64,000 bases of DNA from Cytophagales bacterium (GTDB lineage Bacteria > Pseudomonadota > Gammaproteobacteria > Burkholderiales > Burkholderiaceae_C). The position numbers and the translations under genes were made by a program. The DNA is taken from assembly GCA_030054145.1 (NCBI GenBank), contig JASGCK010000003.1:1-64000 (forward strand), read 5' to 3'. The notes under the pieces are model-generated. The model had not been told where the DNA came from. It saw only the letters and a list, made by a program, of their open reading frames with translations, and made no database searches. This document shows, piece by piece, positions 1 through 8,163 of the stretch; the first letter of the stretch is position 1, and every line of letters starts with the position of its first letter.

Positions 1-34
1 GTTAACTTGCGTGGTGAAATAAAGTTCAAATCGT

Positions 35-370
35 TTAATGGGATGTCGCAAATTGCAGCGACATTCCCGATTGCTCACTTGCGTATTGGCTGATGTCGGC
101 GAATAGTTCACTACTGCGTTTGGTGTCGCGCCAAACTGAGCCATCAAATTTATAGTGAAAACCTCCTGCCTTGGCGGCAAGCCAAATTTCTTGTAGTGGT
201 TTTTGTAGGTTGATGATGATTTGACTTTTGTTTTTAAAGGTCAGCGTAATCATTCCCCCTGTGCGTTGGTTATCAATATCTGCATCGGTCGCATCGTTCA
301 ACTGGTCGCAATTGCGTTCGATAGCAGCAAGCGTTTTTTCTGCGCAGTTTTGATAATCAAGATCGGTCAT
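35..370 (-). CDS. cyaY: Frataxin-like iron-binding protein CyaY
   Basis: 111 residues, the full length of bacterial frataxin. CyaY binds iron and modulates Fe-S cluster assembly on IscS/IscU in the cytoplasm. The central strand block is very typical (RTGGMITLTF, then QIIINLQKPLQEIWLA, then GGFHYKFDGSVWRDT), and the N-terminal helix is acidic, as expected for the iron-binding face. It is divergent from lptM-lysA, with only 12 bp between the two start codons, so the promoter of each gene must lie at least partly inside the other. This head-to-head cyaY/lptM/lysA layout is common in betaproteobacteria. I see no anomaly. Confidence 0.95.
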   Translation of the reverse strand: MTDLDYQNCAEKTLAAIERNCDQLNDATDADIDNQRTGGMITLTFKNKSQIIINLQKPLQEIWLAAKAGGFHYKFDGSVWRDTKRSSELFADISQYASEQSGMSLQFATSH

Positions 371-382
371 TACAATTTCCCT

Positions 383-490
383 ATGAAAAAAAACATATTT
401 AGTTTACTGATTGTCCTTTTTTTGTTGGTTGCTTGCGGACAAAAAGGTAATTTGTATTTACCGCCTGCACCAACTCCTCTTTCTAAATAA
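383..490 (+). CDS. lptM: LPS translocon maturation lipoprotein LptM (YifL-like)
   Basis: A 35-residue lipoprotein precursor. It has a lysine-led start (MKK), a hydrophobic segment and the lipobox LVAC, followed at once by CGQKGNLYLP, the conserved mature start of the YifL/LptM family. The family is known to help LptD disulfide maturation at the outer membrane. The start at 383 is chosen because it gives a normal signal peptide; an upstream in-frame start would run through cyaY. It lies 8 bp before lysA, so the two are probably cotranscribed, as in many Proteobacteria. Confidence 0.85.
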   Translation: MKKNIFSLLIVLFLLVACGQKGNLYLPPAPTPLSK

Positions 491-498
491 TCGCCGCG

Positions 499-1794
499 AT
501 GTCTCTTCAAAATCTTCCAGGAAGCCCTTTTGTGGCTTATCAAAATGCTGCACTTCATGTTGAAGGTGTTTCGCTTGACGCACTCGCTGCGCAGCATCAA
601 ACGCCTTTGTTTGTGTATTCCAAAGCTGCCATGTTATCAGCGCTAGCGTCCTATCAGCGTGGTTTTGCGGGACGCGATGCGTTGATTTGCTATGCCATGA
701 AGGCTAATTCATCGCTTGCCGTGTTGCAACTTTTTGCGCAAAACGGCTGCGGCTTTGATATCGTCTCTGGCGGTGAACTGGCGCGTGTTTTGAAGGCGGG
801 CGCGGATCCGCAAAAAGTCATTTTTTCAGGCGTTGGCAAAACACGCGCTGAGATGCGCCAAGCGCTAGAGGCGGGTATTGCTTGCTTCAATGTTGAGAGC
901 ATTGCTGAGCTAGATGTGCTGAATGAGGTGGCTCTTTCGATGAATAGGATTGCGTCCATTAGCCTACGTGTCAACCCCAATGTTGACCCGAAAACGCATC
1001 CGTATATTTCAACAGGGTTGAAGGGAAATAAGTTTGGTATCGCGCACGAGGAAGCGCTGGGCGCTTATCGCCATGCTGCGTCGCTCAAGGGGTTGCGCGT
1101 GGCGGGCATTGATTGCCACATCGGTTCGCAAATTACAGAAGTCACGCCGTATGTGGATGCGATGGATCGCGTGCTCGATTTGGTCTCGAGTGTTGAGGCG
1201 GCAGGCATCCCGATTCACCACATCGATTTTGGCGGCGGACTGGGCATTAATTACAACGGCGACACGCCGCCCGAGGCCGATGCGCTATGGGCGCAGTTGC
1301 TTGCCAAGATTGATGCACGCGGTTTTCGTGGTAAGCAATTGATGATTGAACCAGGGCGCTCGCTAGTTGGCAATGCGGGTGTTTGCGTGACCGAAGTGCT
1401 TTTTACCAAGCAAGGCTCAGATAAGAATTTTTGCATCGTTGATGCCGCCATGAACGACTTGCCAAGGCCTGCCATGTATCAAGGTTTCCATGCGATTGTT
1501 CCGTGCAGTGCGCCTAGCAAGCCGCAGCTAACAAGGCCTGCGCAAGAGGTGATCTACGACGTGGTAGGACCCGTATGTGAAAGCGGTGATTGGCTGGGCA
1601 AAGACCGTGCCCTTGATGTCAGGGCAGGTGAGCTGCTTGCGGTGCTGTCTACTGGCGCGTATTGCATGGCGATGGCAAGCAACTACAACACGCGTGGACG
1701 CGCTGCCGAAGTGCTAGTCGATGGCGACACCGCAACGCTGATTCGGGTGCGCGAAACGGCAGATGACCAGATGCGCATGGAGCGGATGCTTTAG
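499..1794 (+). CDS. lysA: Diaminopimelate decarboxylase LysA
   Basis: 431 residues. A fold-type III PLP enzyme that decarboxylates meso-diaminopimelate to L-lysine, the last step of lysine synthesis. PLP-binding Lys68 sits in YAMKAN. HIGSQ is at 207-211, the phosphate-binding glycine run GGGLGI at 245-250, EPGR at 284-287, and the active-site cysteine at 360 in CESGD. The length is normal for the family. It is immediately downstream of lptM, with the ATG 8 bp after its stop. Confidence 0.97.
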   Translation: MSLQNLPGSPFVAYQNAALHVEGVSLDALAAQHQTPLFVYSKAAMLSALASYQRGFAGRDALICYAMKANSSLAVLQLFAQNGCGFDIVSGGELARVLKAGADPQKVIFSGVGKTRAEMRQALEAGIACFNVESIAELDVLNEVALSMNRIASISLRVNPNVDPKTHPYISTGLKGNKFGIAHEEALGAYRHAASLKGLRVAGIDCHIGSQITEVTPYVDAMDRVLDLVSSVEAAGIPIHHIDFGGGLGINYNGDTPPEADALWAQLLAKIDARGFRGKQLMIEPGRSLVGNAGVCVTEVLFTKQGSDKNFCIVDAAMNDLPRPAMYQGFHAIVPCSAPSKPQLTRPAQEVIYDVVGPVCESGDWLGKDRALDVRAGELLAVLSTGAYCMAMASNYNTRGRAAEVLVDGDTATLIRVRETADDQMRMERML

Positions 1795-1931
1795 CGTGTG
1801 AGCAGCAACGCTACCAGTTGCGGTTCAATGATGGTTTGAAGCGTGGGGTTGCAGGCGTGCCAATCGACAAGATCAACCATGCTGGGCACAGCGGAATCTT
1901 CCAATGGGGGGATCACGTGTGATGAAACCGC

Positions 1932-2813
1932 TTACCGATTCCGCTGATTCATAAACACCAGCTTTTCAAACAGCGTCACATCTTGTTCGTTTTTGAGCAG
2001 TGCGCCAAGTAAGGGCGGCAGGGCAATTTTGTCGTCTTGCGTTTGCAGCGCTTCGAGTGGAATATCTTCTGCGAGTAAGAGCTTGAGCCAATCGAGTAGC
2101 TCGCTGGTTGATGGCTTTTTCTTTAGACCTGGCAATTGCCGCACGTCGTAGAAGGTCTTCATCGCAGCCGCTAGTAACTCTTTTTTCAGGTTCGGGAAAT
2201 GCACATTCACAATGTGCTGCATCGTGCTTGCATCGGGAAACTTGATGTAGTGGAAGAAGCAGCGGCGCAAAAATGCATCGGGCAATTCTTTTTCGTTGTT
2301 TGATGTGATGAATACCAAGGGGCGATTTTTAGCTTTGATGAGCTGGCGCGTTTCGTAGCAATAAAACTCCATGCGATCAAGCTCGCGCAAGAGGTCGTTG
2401 GGGAACTCGATGTCCGCTTTGTCGATCTCGTCAATCAACAGCGCAACAGGCTCATCCGCTGTAAAGGCCTGCCATAGCACGCCTTTGATGATGTAGTTGT
2501 TGATGTCTTTTACGCGCGAGCCACCATCTATATCGCCAAGCTGGCTATCGCGCAGGCGGCTGACTGCGTCGTATTCGTAGAGACCTTGCTGTGCTTTGGT
2601 GGTTGACTTGATGTGCCATTGCAAAAGTGGCATCTTCAGTGCGGCGGCAACTTCTTCCGCCAGCATGGTCTTGCCTGTGCCAGGCTCGCCTTTGACGAGC
2701 AGGGGGCGTTTAAGGACGATGGCAGCGTTCACCGCGAGCATCAGGTCTTGCGTGGCGACGTAGTTGTCAGAGCCAGTAAATTTTTGCGATGAGTGTGTGG
2801 AGGTCGTGGTCAT
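1932..2813 (-). CDS. MoxR-family AAA+ ATPase
   Basis: 293 residues from the ATG at 2813; a GTG at 2831 would add six residues. One AAA+ module: Walker A GEPGTGKT (42-49), Walker B LLIDE (125-129), sensor region FITSNNEKELPDA and arginine finger RR (183-184). MoxR ATPases are chaperones that usually act with a VWA-domain partner to mature metal or protein complexes. The VWA gene that normally follows is absent: lysA comes next on the opposite strand. The start region overlaps the control region of the cytochrome gene. Its substrate is unknown. Confidence 0.88.
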   Translation of the reverse strand: MTTTSTHSSQKFTGSDNYVATQDLMLAVNAAIVLKRPLLVKGEPGTGKTMLAEEVAAALKMPLLQWHIKSTTKAQQGLYEYDAVSRLRDSQLGDIDGGSRVKDINNYIIKGVLWQAFTADEPVALLIDEIDKADIEFPNDLLRELDRMEFYCYETRQLIKAKNRPLVFITSNNEKELPDAFLRRCFFHYIKFPDASTMQHIVNVHFPNLKKELLAAAMKTFYDVRQLPGLKKKPSTSELLDWLKLLLAEDIPLEALQTQDDKIALPPLLGALLKNEQDVTLFEKLVFMNQRNR

Positions 2814-2842
2814 GGGGCGCTTTATAATCACAGGTTAATTTT

Positions 2843-2866
2843 CATTTGTCACGTCATTTGTTACGT
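2843..2866. repeat. 12-bp tandem repeat in the moxR/cytochrome divergent promoter region
   Basis: Two head-to-tail copies, CATTTGTCACGT and CATTTGTTACGT, differ at one base. They lie between the divergent starts of the MoxR ATPase and the cytochrome, 8 bp before the cytochrome ATG. They may be a regulator site or part of the core promoter; no known operator is recognised. Confidence 0.5.
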
Positions 2867-2874
2867 ATTTTCCC

Positions 2875-3558
2875 ATGAATAAATTTATTACTATTGCCGC
2901 CCTGTCACTTGTTGCCAACTTGCTAAGCCAAGGGGCGTTTGCCGCTGAAATCAAAGGCGATGCAAAAGCTGGTGCAACCAAAAATGCCATGTGTATTGGT
3001 TGCCACGGCATTCAAGGCTATCAAGCTAGTTTTCCAGAAGTTTATAAAGTGCCGATGATTGCTGGTCAAGGCGCACCGTATATCGTCTCTGCGCTGAAGG
3101 CCTATCAAGAAGGGGCGCGTAAGCACCCAACGATGCGTGCAATAGCGGTATCTTTAACGGACCAAGATATGGCTGATTTGGCTGCCTACTATGCACAACA
3201 AGGCAAGATCGCGGGAGCACCTGAACTGCCAGCCACACCGACTAAAGCGCCTAGCGAGAGGGTTGCAGCGTTAATTGCAAAATCGGCTTGTGCGTCTTGC
3301 CACGGCATTAATTTTTCGAAGCCGCATGATCCAAGTGAGCCTAAGCTGGCGGGACAGCATAAAGATTATTTGTATGTGGCGCTCAAAGCCTATAAAACGG
3401 AAGGCAATCCGAGCGTGGGACGCAGCAATGGCGTGATGGGCGGTATTGCTAAGCAACTGAGCCTTGCCGACATGAAAGAGTTGACTCGCTATATTGGGAG
3501 CTTGGATGGCGAGCTAAAAACCGTTCCTCAAAGCAAGATGCATCGCGCAAACCAATAA
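2875..3558 (+). CDS. Dihaem cytochrome c, c4-like
   Basis: 227 residues with a cleavable signal peptide (about 1-24, ending AFA) and two c-type haem motifs, CIGCH (40-44) and CASCH (139-143). Each is followed by a cytochrome c class I domain of about 90 residues with candidate distal methionines (Met88 in TMRAIA and one in NGVMGG). Two tandem class I domains are the mark of cytochrome c4, a periplasmic electron carrier to terminal oxidases. The gene is followed by a REP-like palindrome and a terminator. No oxidase genes are nearby, so its redox partners cannot be told. Confidence 0.88.
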   Translation: MNKFITIAALSLVANLLSQGAFAAEIKGDAKAGATKNAMCIGCHGIQGYQASFPEVYKVPMIAGQGAPYIVSALKAYQEGARKHPTMRAIAVSLTDQDMADLAAYYAQQGKIAGAPELPATPTKAPSERVAALIAKSACASCHGINFSKPHDPSEPKLAGQHKDYLYVALKAYKTEGNPSVGRSNGVMGGIAKQLSLADMKELTRYIGSLDGELKTVPQSKMHRANQ

Positions 3559-3564
3559 GCATGC

Positions 3565-3590
3565 GGATGCCCGCCTGCGCGGGAATGACG
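3565..3590. repeat. Dispersed palindromic repeat, family B (copy 1)
   Basis: A short imperfect palindrome built on CCCGCCTGCGCGGGAATGAC. Related sequences lie at 6229-6254, at 54801-54828 (inside truB) and, more degenerate, near 45500-45524. This looks like the intergenic REP-type element whose translation gives peptides such as RLRGND. It lies directly after the cytochrome stop codon. Confidence 0.6.
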
Positions 3591-3610
3591 GCTAGTTGAA
3601 AAGCCAAAAA

Positions 3611-3639
3611 AGCTGCCTCATTTTGAGGCGGCTTTTTTT
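3611..3639 (+). terminator. Rho-independent terminator of the cytochrome gene
   Basis: A 10-bp stem (AGCTGCCTCA paired with TGAGGCGGCT, one G-U type mismatch) with a 3-base loop, followed by seven T. It overlaps the last codons of the convergent DUF1841 gene, so the same hairpin is present in that mRNA, with a weaker tail. Confidence 0.8.
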
Positions 3640-4049
3640 ATGCTCTCAATATAGGCCGCGCCATCAGGTGCTTTGCCTGATCTTTGCGACTCCCACATCA
3701 TGCGCCCCAGTGCTTCCATCGCCATGTGATGTGCTTCGTGTAGCGAATCTAGTTTGCCAGTGAGCGCCTCCACCGCCGCTTGAATGCCGCGCGGTTGATC
3801 GATGGAGCATTGCTCGCTGATCGATAAATGCATGGAGAGATGGAGAAACGGATTCGTGCGTCCCGCGTCTACTGCGTAGTCACGTACCGTTGCTGCCTCA
3901 GCATCGCTGAGGTCGCTGTGATATTCGGGATGCTCGGCAATCCAAAGTGCCGCAATGGTCTCGATGCCATCCATGGTTTCTTTGAGTTGCCATTTATCGT
4001 AAACCGCGCAAAAGAAGCGCCGCACATCGGACTGAGAAGGATTAAACAT
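3618..4049 (-). CDS. DUF1841 family protein
   Basis: 143 residues, soluble, no signal peptide. The start MFNPSQSDVRRFF, the mid-motif HPEYHSDL and the later segment NPFLHLSMHLSI followed by EAHHMAMEALGRMMWE match the DUF1841 family of short helical proteins in betaproteobacteria, whose function is unknown. The histidine-rich segments (HLSMHL, HEAHH) could bind a metal, but that is only a guess. It is convergent with the cytochrome gene, and its 3' end lies in that gene's terminator. Confidence 0.8.
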   Translation of the reverse strand: MFNPSQSDVRRFFCAVYDKWQLKETMDGIETIAALWIAEHPEYHSDLSDAEAATVRDYAVDAGRTNPFLHLSMHLSISEQCSIDQPRGIQAAVEALTGKLDSLHEAHHMAMEALGRMMWESQRSGKAPDGAAYIESIKKAASK

Positions 4050-4076
4050 ACGCTGATTATGGCAAGCCCATGATGA

Positions 4077-5123
4077 TCATGCAGTCTGAATCACTTGTCC
4101 CGTTTTGGCTGACTTCACAATTGCGTCGGTAATTTTTAAGTTTTGCATTCCATCCAATGCACTGACTAATGGCGCAACCTCGCCCCGTACAACTTTGCCA
4201 AAGTGCTCCATTTGATGCGCAATCGGATCGCTGCATTCCATAGCAACAACGCGCGTATCAAATGGTTTCCACCACGAACGATCTTCGTCTTTGGCGTAAG
4301 ACTTGAGGCGCATGGTTGGCACAGATAACGAACCATGCGTGCCTGCAATCGCGTAGCAGTCCTCATCGTCATAGCTTGAATAAGCCTTGTTTTCTTGACT
4401 GGTTTGCTCCCAACTTTTTGCGCTTGCCGCGCAATCGGAGAGGATGAATGTACCTAGGCAGCCCGAGGCAAAGCGCAGATTAATGGCTACCGTGTCCTCA
4501 ACCGCAAAGCCACGCACGGCATGGCTTGTAAGGGCTTGCACCTGCGCAATTTCGCCGCAGAGCATCCGCAAGTTATGCACTTCATGAATCATGTTGAGCA
4601 AAATCGGACCCGCGCCCATTTCACGCCGCCAAGGGCCGTCGTCAAAATAATGATCGGGCTTGACGAAGAGGGCGCTACCCATGACCGCAACTAATTTCCC
4701 CAGCTTGCCAGAGTCAATCACTTCTTTTGCTTTTGTCATGATCGGACTATGTGCGCGGTGATGCCCGATCAGGATGACCGCTTGCGTTCTTTGCTGGTAT
4801 GCAAGTAGCTCATAAGCCTCGGTCAGCGTAACGGCGATCGGCTTTTCTAACAGCATTGGAATGCCTGCATCCATGCACGTTTTGGCGTGGGCTAAATGCA
4901 AGTGATTGGGCGTGGCAAGCACCGCGCCATCAGGCTTGTCCTTCGCAAAAGCTTCAGCCAGCGTGACGTACAAAGGCACGCCGTACTTAGCGGCTAGAGG
5001 CGCTGCGTTTGGCGACGGATCAATGATGGCGCTGAGCTGAGTAGACTCGCTCGCCATCAGCGCCTCGATGTGCGCTTGACCCATGTAGCCCGCGCCAGCA
5101 ACCGCGATGCGGGTTTTAAGCAC
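4077..5123 (-). CDS. Gfo/Idh/MocA family oxidoreductase
   Basis: 348 residues. The N-terminal Rossmann fold has GAGYMG (10-15), and the family motif EKP is at 93-95, where the lysine is the usual catalytic or cofactor residue. The C-terminal part is the substrate-binding alpha/beta domain. Members oxidise or reduce sugars, cyclitols and related ring compounds with NAD(P). It begins with GTG 5 bp after the TRAP receptor gene, so it is the last gene of the operon dctQ-dctM-dctP-this gene. It probably acts on the imported compound; the substrate cannot be read from the sequence. Confidence 0.88.
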   Translation of the reverse strand: MLKTRIAVAGAGYMGQAHIEALMASESTQLSAIIDPSPNAAPLAAKYGVPLYVTLAEAFAKDKPDGAVLATPNHLHLAHAKTCMDAGIPMLLEKPIAVTLTEAYELLAYQQRTQAVILIGHHRAHSPIMTKAKEVIDSGKLGKLVAVMGSALFVKPDHYFDDGPWRREMGAGPILLNMIHEVHNLRMLCGEIAQVQALTSHAVRGFAVEDTVAINLRFASGCLGTFILSDCAASAKSWEQTSQENKAYSSYDDEDCYAIAGTHGSLSVPTMRLKSYAKDEDRSWWKPFDTRVVAMECSDPIAHQMEHFGKVVRGEVAPLVSALDGMQNLKITDAIVKSAKTGQVIQTA

Positions 5124-5128
5124 AGCGG

Positions 5129-6181
5129 TTATTTTTTAACAGCTTTGGTTGGCGCAGTTTTTGCAGAGGCGGCGCTCGTTTCGCGCGCTTTGCTCAGCTC
5201 GGTTTGCAATTGGCTCACCACGTCTTGCCCAACCGACACACCAAACGAGGCAATGACAGGACGCATTTTGTCGGCAAATTTAGCCAACTCCGCAGGCGAA
5301 AATTCCGTCACAGCCATGCCATTTTTTTTCAAAGAGTCAACCAGTTCAGCCGCTTGTTTGCGCGTGACTTCGCGCTGGTATTTCGCGGCTTCATTCGCGG
5401 CATCAGAGACAGATTTTTTATCTGCCGCACTTAAAGAGTCCCAAGTCTTTTTGCTCATCACTACAGACTGCGGGTTGTAGACGTGATTGGTTAGCGCTAA
5501 ATTTTTTTGTACTTCGTAGAACTTGTTGGCTGAAATAACGGTCAAAGGATTTTCTTGACCATCAATAGCTTTGGACTCTAGCGCACCATACACCTCGCCA
5601 AAAGCCATAGGCACAGGGTTTGCGTCTAATGCCTTCACCCAAGCCAAGTTAATTGGGCTTGGAATCACGCGCAACTTCAAGCCAGCAATGTCATCCACCT
5701 TATTCAGCGGGCGCTTGCTGTTGGTCATGTTGCGAAAGCCAAGTTCAAAATAAGCCAGTCCAACGAGACCTTTGTCTTCTAATTTTTTATGCATCATCTT
5801 GCCAAATGGGCCGTCCACTACAGCATCGGCTTCTTTGGTATTGTTGAACATAAATGGAAAATCATAGATGGCAAACGCGGGTACTTGCGCTGCCAAAATA
5901 CCCGAGTTGCCGATGTTCATGTCAATCGTGCCGCCTTGCATGGCAGATGCAACCGACATATCACTGCCCAGCGTGCCACCTGCAAAAACATTGATTTTGA
6001 GTTTGCCGCCCGTTTTTGCTAAAACCAATTCAGCAAATTTTTCTGCGCCCATCGTAATGGGATGCCCTTTGGGGTTCGCCGTTGACAGCTTCAGTGCGCG
6101 CTCTTGCGCCTGTGCGGTGGTGAGGGTAAATGCGCCAACGGCAACTAACGCCAGGGCGGCTTTTAAAACAAAACGCTTCAT
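5129..6181 (-). CDS. TRAP transporter solute receptor DctP
   Basis: 350 residues with a signal peptide (1-26, TAQAQ cleavage region) and a DctP-type periplasmic receptor fold. Typical family blocks are present, such as GNSGILAAQVPAF, ELGFRNMTNSKRP, and LKLRVIPSPINLAWVKAL, which carries the carboxylate-binding arginine. The substrate is therefore probably an organic acid. The C-terminus ends in an Ala/Lys-rich tail (KTAPTKAVKK) beyond the normal fold. It lies in an operon with both membrane subunits upstream and an oxidoreductase downstream. Confidence 0.9.
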   Translation of the reverse strand: MKRFVLKAALALVAVGAFTLTTAQAQERALKLSTANPKGHPITMGAEKFAELVLAKTGGKLKINVFAGGTLGSDMSVASAMQGGTIDMNIGNSGILAAQVPAFAIYDFPFMFNNTKEADAVVDGPFGKMMHKKLEDKGLVGLAYFELGFRNMTNSKRPLNKVDDIAGLKLRVIPSPINLAWVKALDANPVPMAFGEVYGALESKAIDGQENPLTVISANKFYEVQKNLALTNHVYNPQSVVMSKKTWDSLSAADKKSVSDAANEAAKYQREVTRKQAAELVDSLKKNGMAVTEFSPAELAKFADKMRPVIASFGVSVGQDVVSQLQTELSKARETSAASAKTAPTKAVKK

Positions 6182-6228
6182 AACAACTCCTTAAAAATAA
6201 AAAATAAAAATAGCAATAAAAAAACCTA

Positions 6229-6254
6229 GGATGCGCACTTGCACGGGAATGACG
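6229..6254. repeat. Dispersed palindromic repeat, family B (copy 2)
   Basis: A degenerate copy of the element at 3565-3590, ending CACGGGAATGACG. It fills most of the gap between the dctM stop and the dctP start, so it would be transcribed within the operon and could set the ratio of receptor to membrane subunits by pausing or mRNA protection (inference). Confidence 0.5.
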
Positions 6255-6261
6255 TTGACCG

Positions 6262-7539
6262 TTAGTAAAACAACTTGAGCGGCACTATGACGATCTCGGG
6301 GAAGAGCACCATCAAGAACATCACAAGAAACTGAGCCACCATAAACGGCATCACGCCTTTGGTCACCTCATCCATGCTGACTTTGCCAACACCTGCGACT
6401 GTATTGAGCACCGTGCCAACGGGCGGCGTAATCAAACCAATCGAGTTGTTGATGATAAAGAGCACGCCAAAGTAAACGGGATCAATGCCCGCCGCTTTGA
6501 TGATCGGCATCAGCACAGGTGTCAAAATCAAAATGGTCGGGGTCATGTCCATCGCGGTACCAACCACCATGCACAGCAGCATGATGGCGAGCATCAAAAG
6601 CGTTTTGTTAGCCATAAATGGTTTGAGCAATTCCACTATTTGATCGGGCAATTGCGCCACCGTAATCATCCATGCGCTGACCATCGCCGCCGCCACCAAG
6701 AACATCACCACGCCCGTTGTTTTGGCAGCATCCGCAAAAATTTTGACGAGCTGTTTGAGCTTGAGTTCTTGATAAACAAAGGTCGCTACTAAGAAAGCGT
6801 AAACCGCCGCAATGACCGCCGCCTCGGTTGGTGTGAAGATGCCGAACTTGAGACCAAACAAAATAATAAACGGCAAGACCAATGCCCACGTGGCTTCGCG
6901 CAAGGCGAGCATGACATCGGCAAAAGTTTTTTTCTCAGGTGGTGCAATTTTTTCTTTGCGAATCATCCACCACCACGTCAACCACAGTCCTGCCGCCAAG
7001 ACGACACCAGGGACAATGCCTGCAATAAACAGTTTGGAGATCGATACGTTGGCAGCTACGCCAAAAATCACGAATCCAATGGACGGCGGAATGATGGGGC
7101 CAATCACGCCGCAAGCCGCAATAAGACCTGCGCTACTGGCTTTGTTGTGTCCCGCTTTGACCATCATTGGAAGCAGCAGCGCGGTCAGCGCAGCTGCATC
7201 CGCAACCGCCGAGCCTGACAGCGCTGAGAGCAAACACGCGGCAACAATGGTGACGTAGCCAAGTCCGCCTTTGATGTGCCCAACCATCGCCAGCGCTAAA
7301 TTGACAATGCGTTTGGAGAGCCCGCCCACATTCATAATCTCGCCCGCCAGCATAAAGAAGGGCACGGCAAGGAGTGGGAAACTGTCCGCGCCGTTGATGA
7401 CGTTTTGCGCCAAAATTTGCGCATCAAACATACCCAAATGCAGCATCAGCGCTGCGCCGCAAATGAGCAGCGAAAAAGCAATCGGAATACCCAGCGCCAT
7501 TGAACCCAAGAGCGAGCCTAAGAAAACGAGGATGGTCAT
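6262..7539 (-). CDS. TRAP transporter large permease DctM
   Basis: 425 residues, almost entirely hydrophobic with about 12 predicted membrane spans. It has the DctM signatures GADSFPLLAVPFFMLAGEIM near the N-terminus, ALSGSAVADAAAL, and VIGPIIPPSIGFVIFG. This is the ion-coupled translocating subunit of a tripartite ATP-independent transporter in the inner membrane. The ATG overlaps the dctQ stop by 4 bases (ATGA), showing translational coupling. Confidence 0.93.
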   Translation of the reverse strand: MTILVFLGSLLGSMALGIPIAFSLLICGAALMLHLGMFDAQILAQNVINGADSFPLLAVPFFMLAGEIMNVGGLSKRIVNLALAMVGHIKGGLGYVTIVAACLLSALSGSAVADAAALTALLLPMMVKAGHNKASSAGLIAACGVIGPIIPPSIGFVIFGVAANVSISKLFIAGIVPGVVLAAGLWLTWWWMIRKEKIAPPEKKTFADVMLALREATWALVLPFIILFGLKFGIFTPTEAAVIAAVYAFLVATFVYQELKLKQLVKIFADAAKTTGVVMFLVAAAMVSAWMITVAQLPDQIVELLKPFMANKTLLMLAIMLLCMVVGTAMDMTPTILILTPVLMPIIKAAGIDPVYFGVLFIINNSIGLITPPVGTVLNTVAGVGKVSMDEVTKGVMPFMVAQFLVMFLMVLFPEIVIVPLKLFY

Positions 7540-8087
7540 TTGGCTGCCCCCTGTGTTTGCTCCTCAAACGTCAGTGCTTCTTCTTCGGACTCGCGGATGT
7601 TGATGAGGTCATCATCTTTCATTTGACCCGTGAGTAATTTATAAAAATCTTGGAAGAGCATCAAAGCGGCAGACACCGCAAACACCATACCGATGCCATA
7701 AAAAAAACCTTGCGACCATCCTGTCGCGGGCGCTTCCGTTGCCCAGTTGATGATGGTTTGGTCGTAAGAGCCTTTAAACATCAGCCAGCACATCAAGAGC
7801 ATTAAAACATAGCCAATGACAAGGCAGATTTTTTGTCCCATGATGGGCAATCTCGCGATCAAAAAATCTGTACCAAGATGACCGTGTTCGCGCACCGCAA
7901 TGATGGCTCCCAAGAAGGTGAGCCACACGAACATCCAGCGCGACAACTCTTCTGACACGGTAATGCCCGAGTTAAATCCATACCGCAATACAACATTACC
8001 AAAGACCAATAACACCATCAGCGCCAACAAAATCGCAATGACTTTGCCAAGCAAGTTGCAATAAAGATCCAGAAATTTATCAAGCAT
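7536..8087 (-). CDS. TRAP transporter small permease DctQ
   Basis: 183 residues from the ATG at 8087; a TTG at 8105 would add six. Four predicted membrane helices and the DctQ block VSEELSRWMFVWLTFLGA, followed by REHGHLGTDFL, identify the small membrane subunit. The C-terminus is charged and cytoplasmic. It is the first gene of the operon dctQ-dctM-dctP-Gfo/Idh and is divergent from aroQ, with a shared control region of under 80 bp. Confidence 0.9.
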   Translation of the reverse strand: MLDKFLDLYCNLLGKVIAILLALMVLLVFGNVVLRYGFNSGITVSEELSRWMFVWLTFLGAIIAVREHGHLGTDFLIARLPIMGQKICLVIGYVLMLLMCWLMFKGSYDQTIINWATEAPATGWSQGFFYGIGMVFAVSAALMLFQDFYKLLTGQMKDDDLINIRESEEEALTFEEQTQGAAK

Positions 8088-8124
8088 AGAGAAGTACCTA
8101 GGCAAGTTGTAAAGATGTTATATT

Positions 8125-8142
8125 ATGTACCAAACAGTTCAT
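8125..8142. promoter_or_regulatory. Candidate operator in the dctQ/aroQ divergent region
   Basis: An interrupted inverted repeat of the form ATGNAC-N6-GTNCAT (ATGTACCAAACAGTTCAT) in the short region between the divergent dctQ and aroQ starts. Its size and symmetry would suit a dimeric regulator such as the TetR protein encoded at 9472-10134. The match is short and could be chance. Confidence 0.3.
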
Positions 8143-8163
8143 TTTTTTATGAAGGAAATCCCT

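Noticed and set aside
1789-1931. Open frame of about 46 codons directly after the MoxR stop, in the same frame on the minus strand.
   Set aside because: It lacks a convincing start and ribosome site, shows no recognisable family, and its length is within chance for a GC-moderate genome. It is not enough to call a lost VWA partner.
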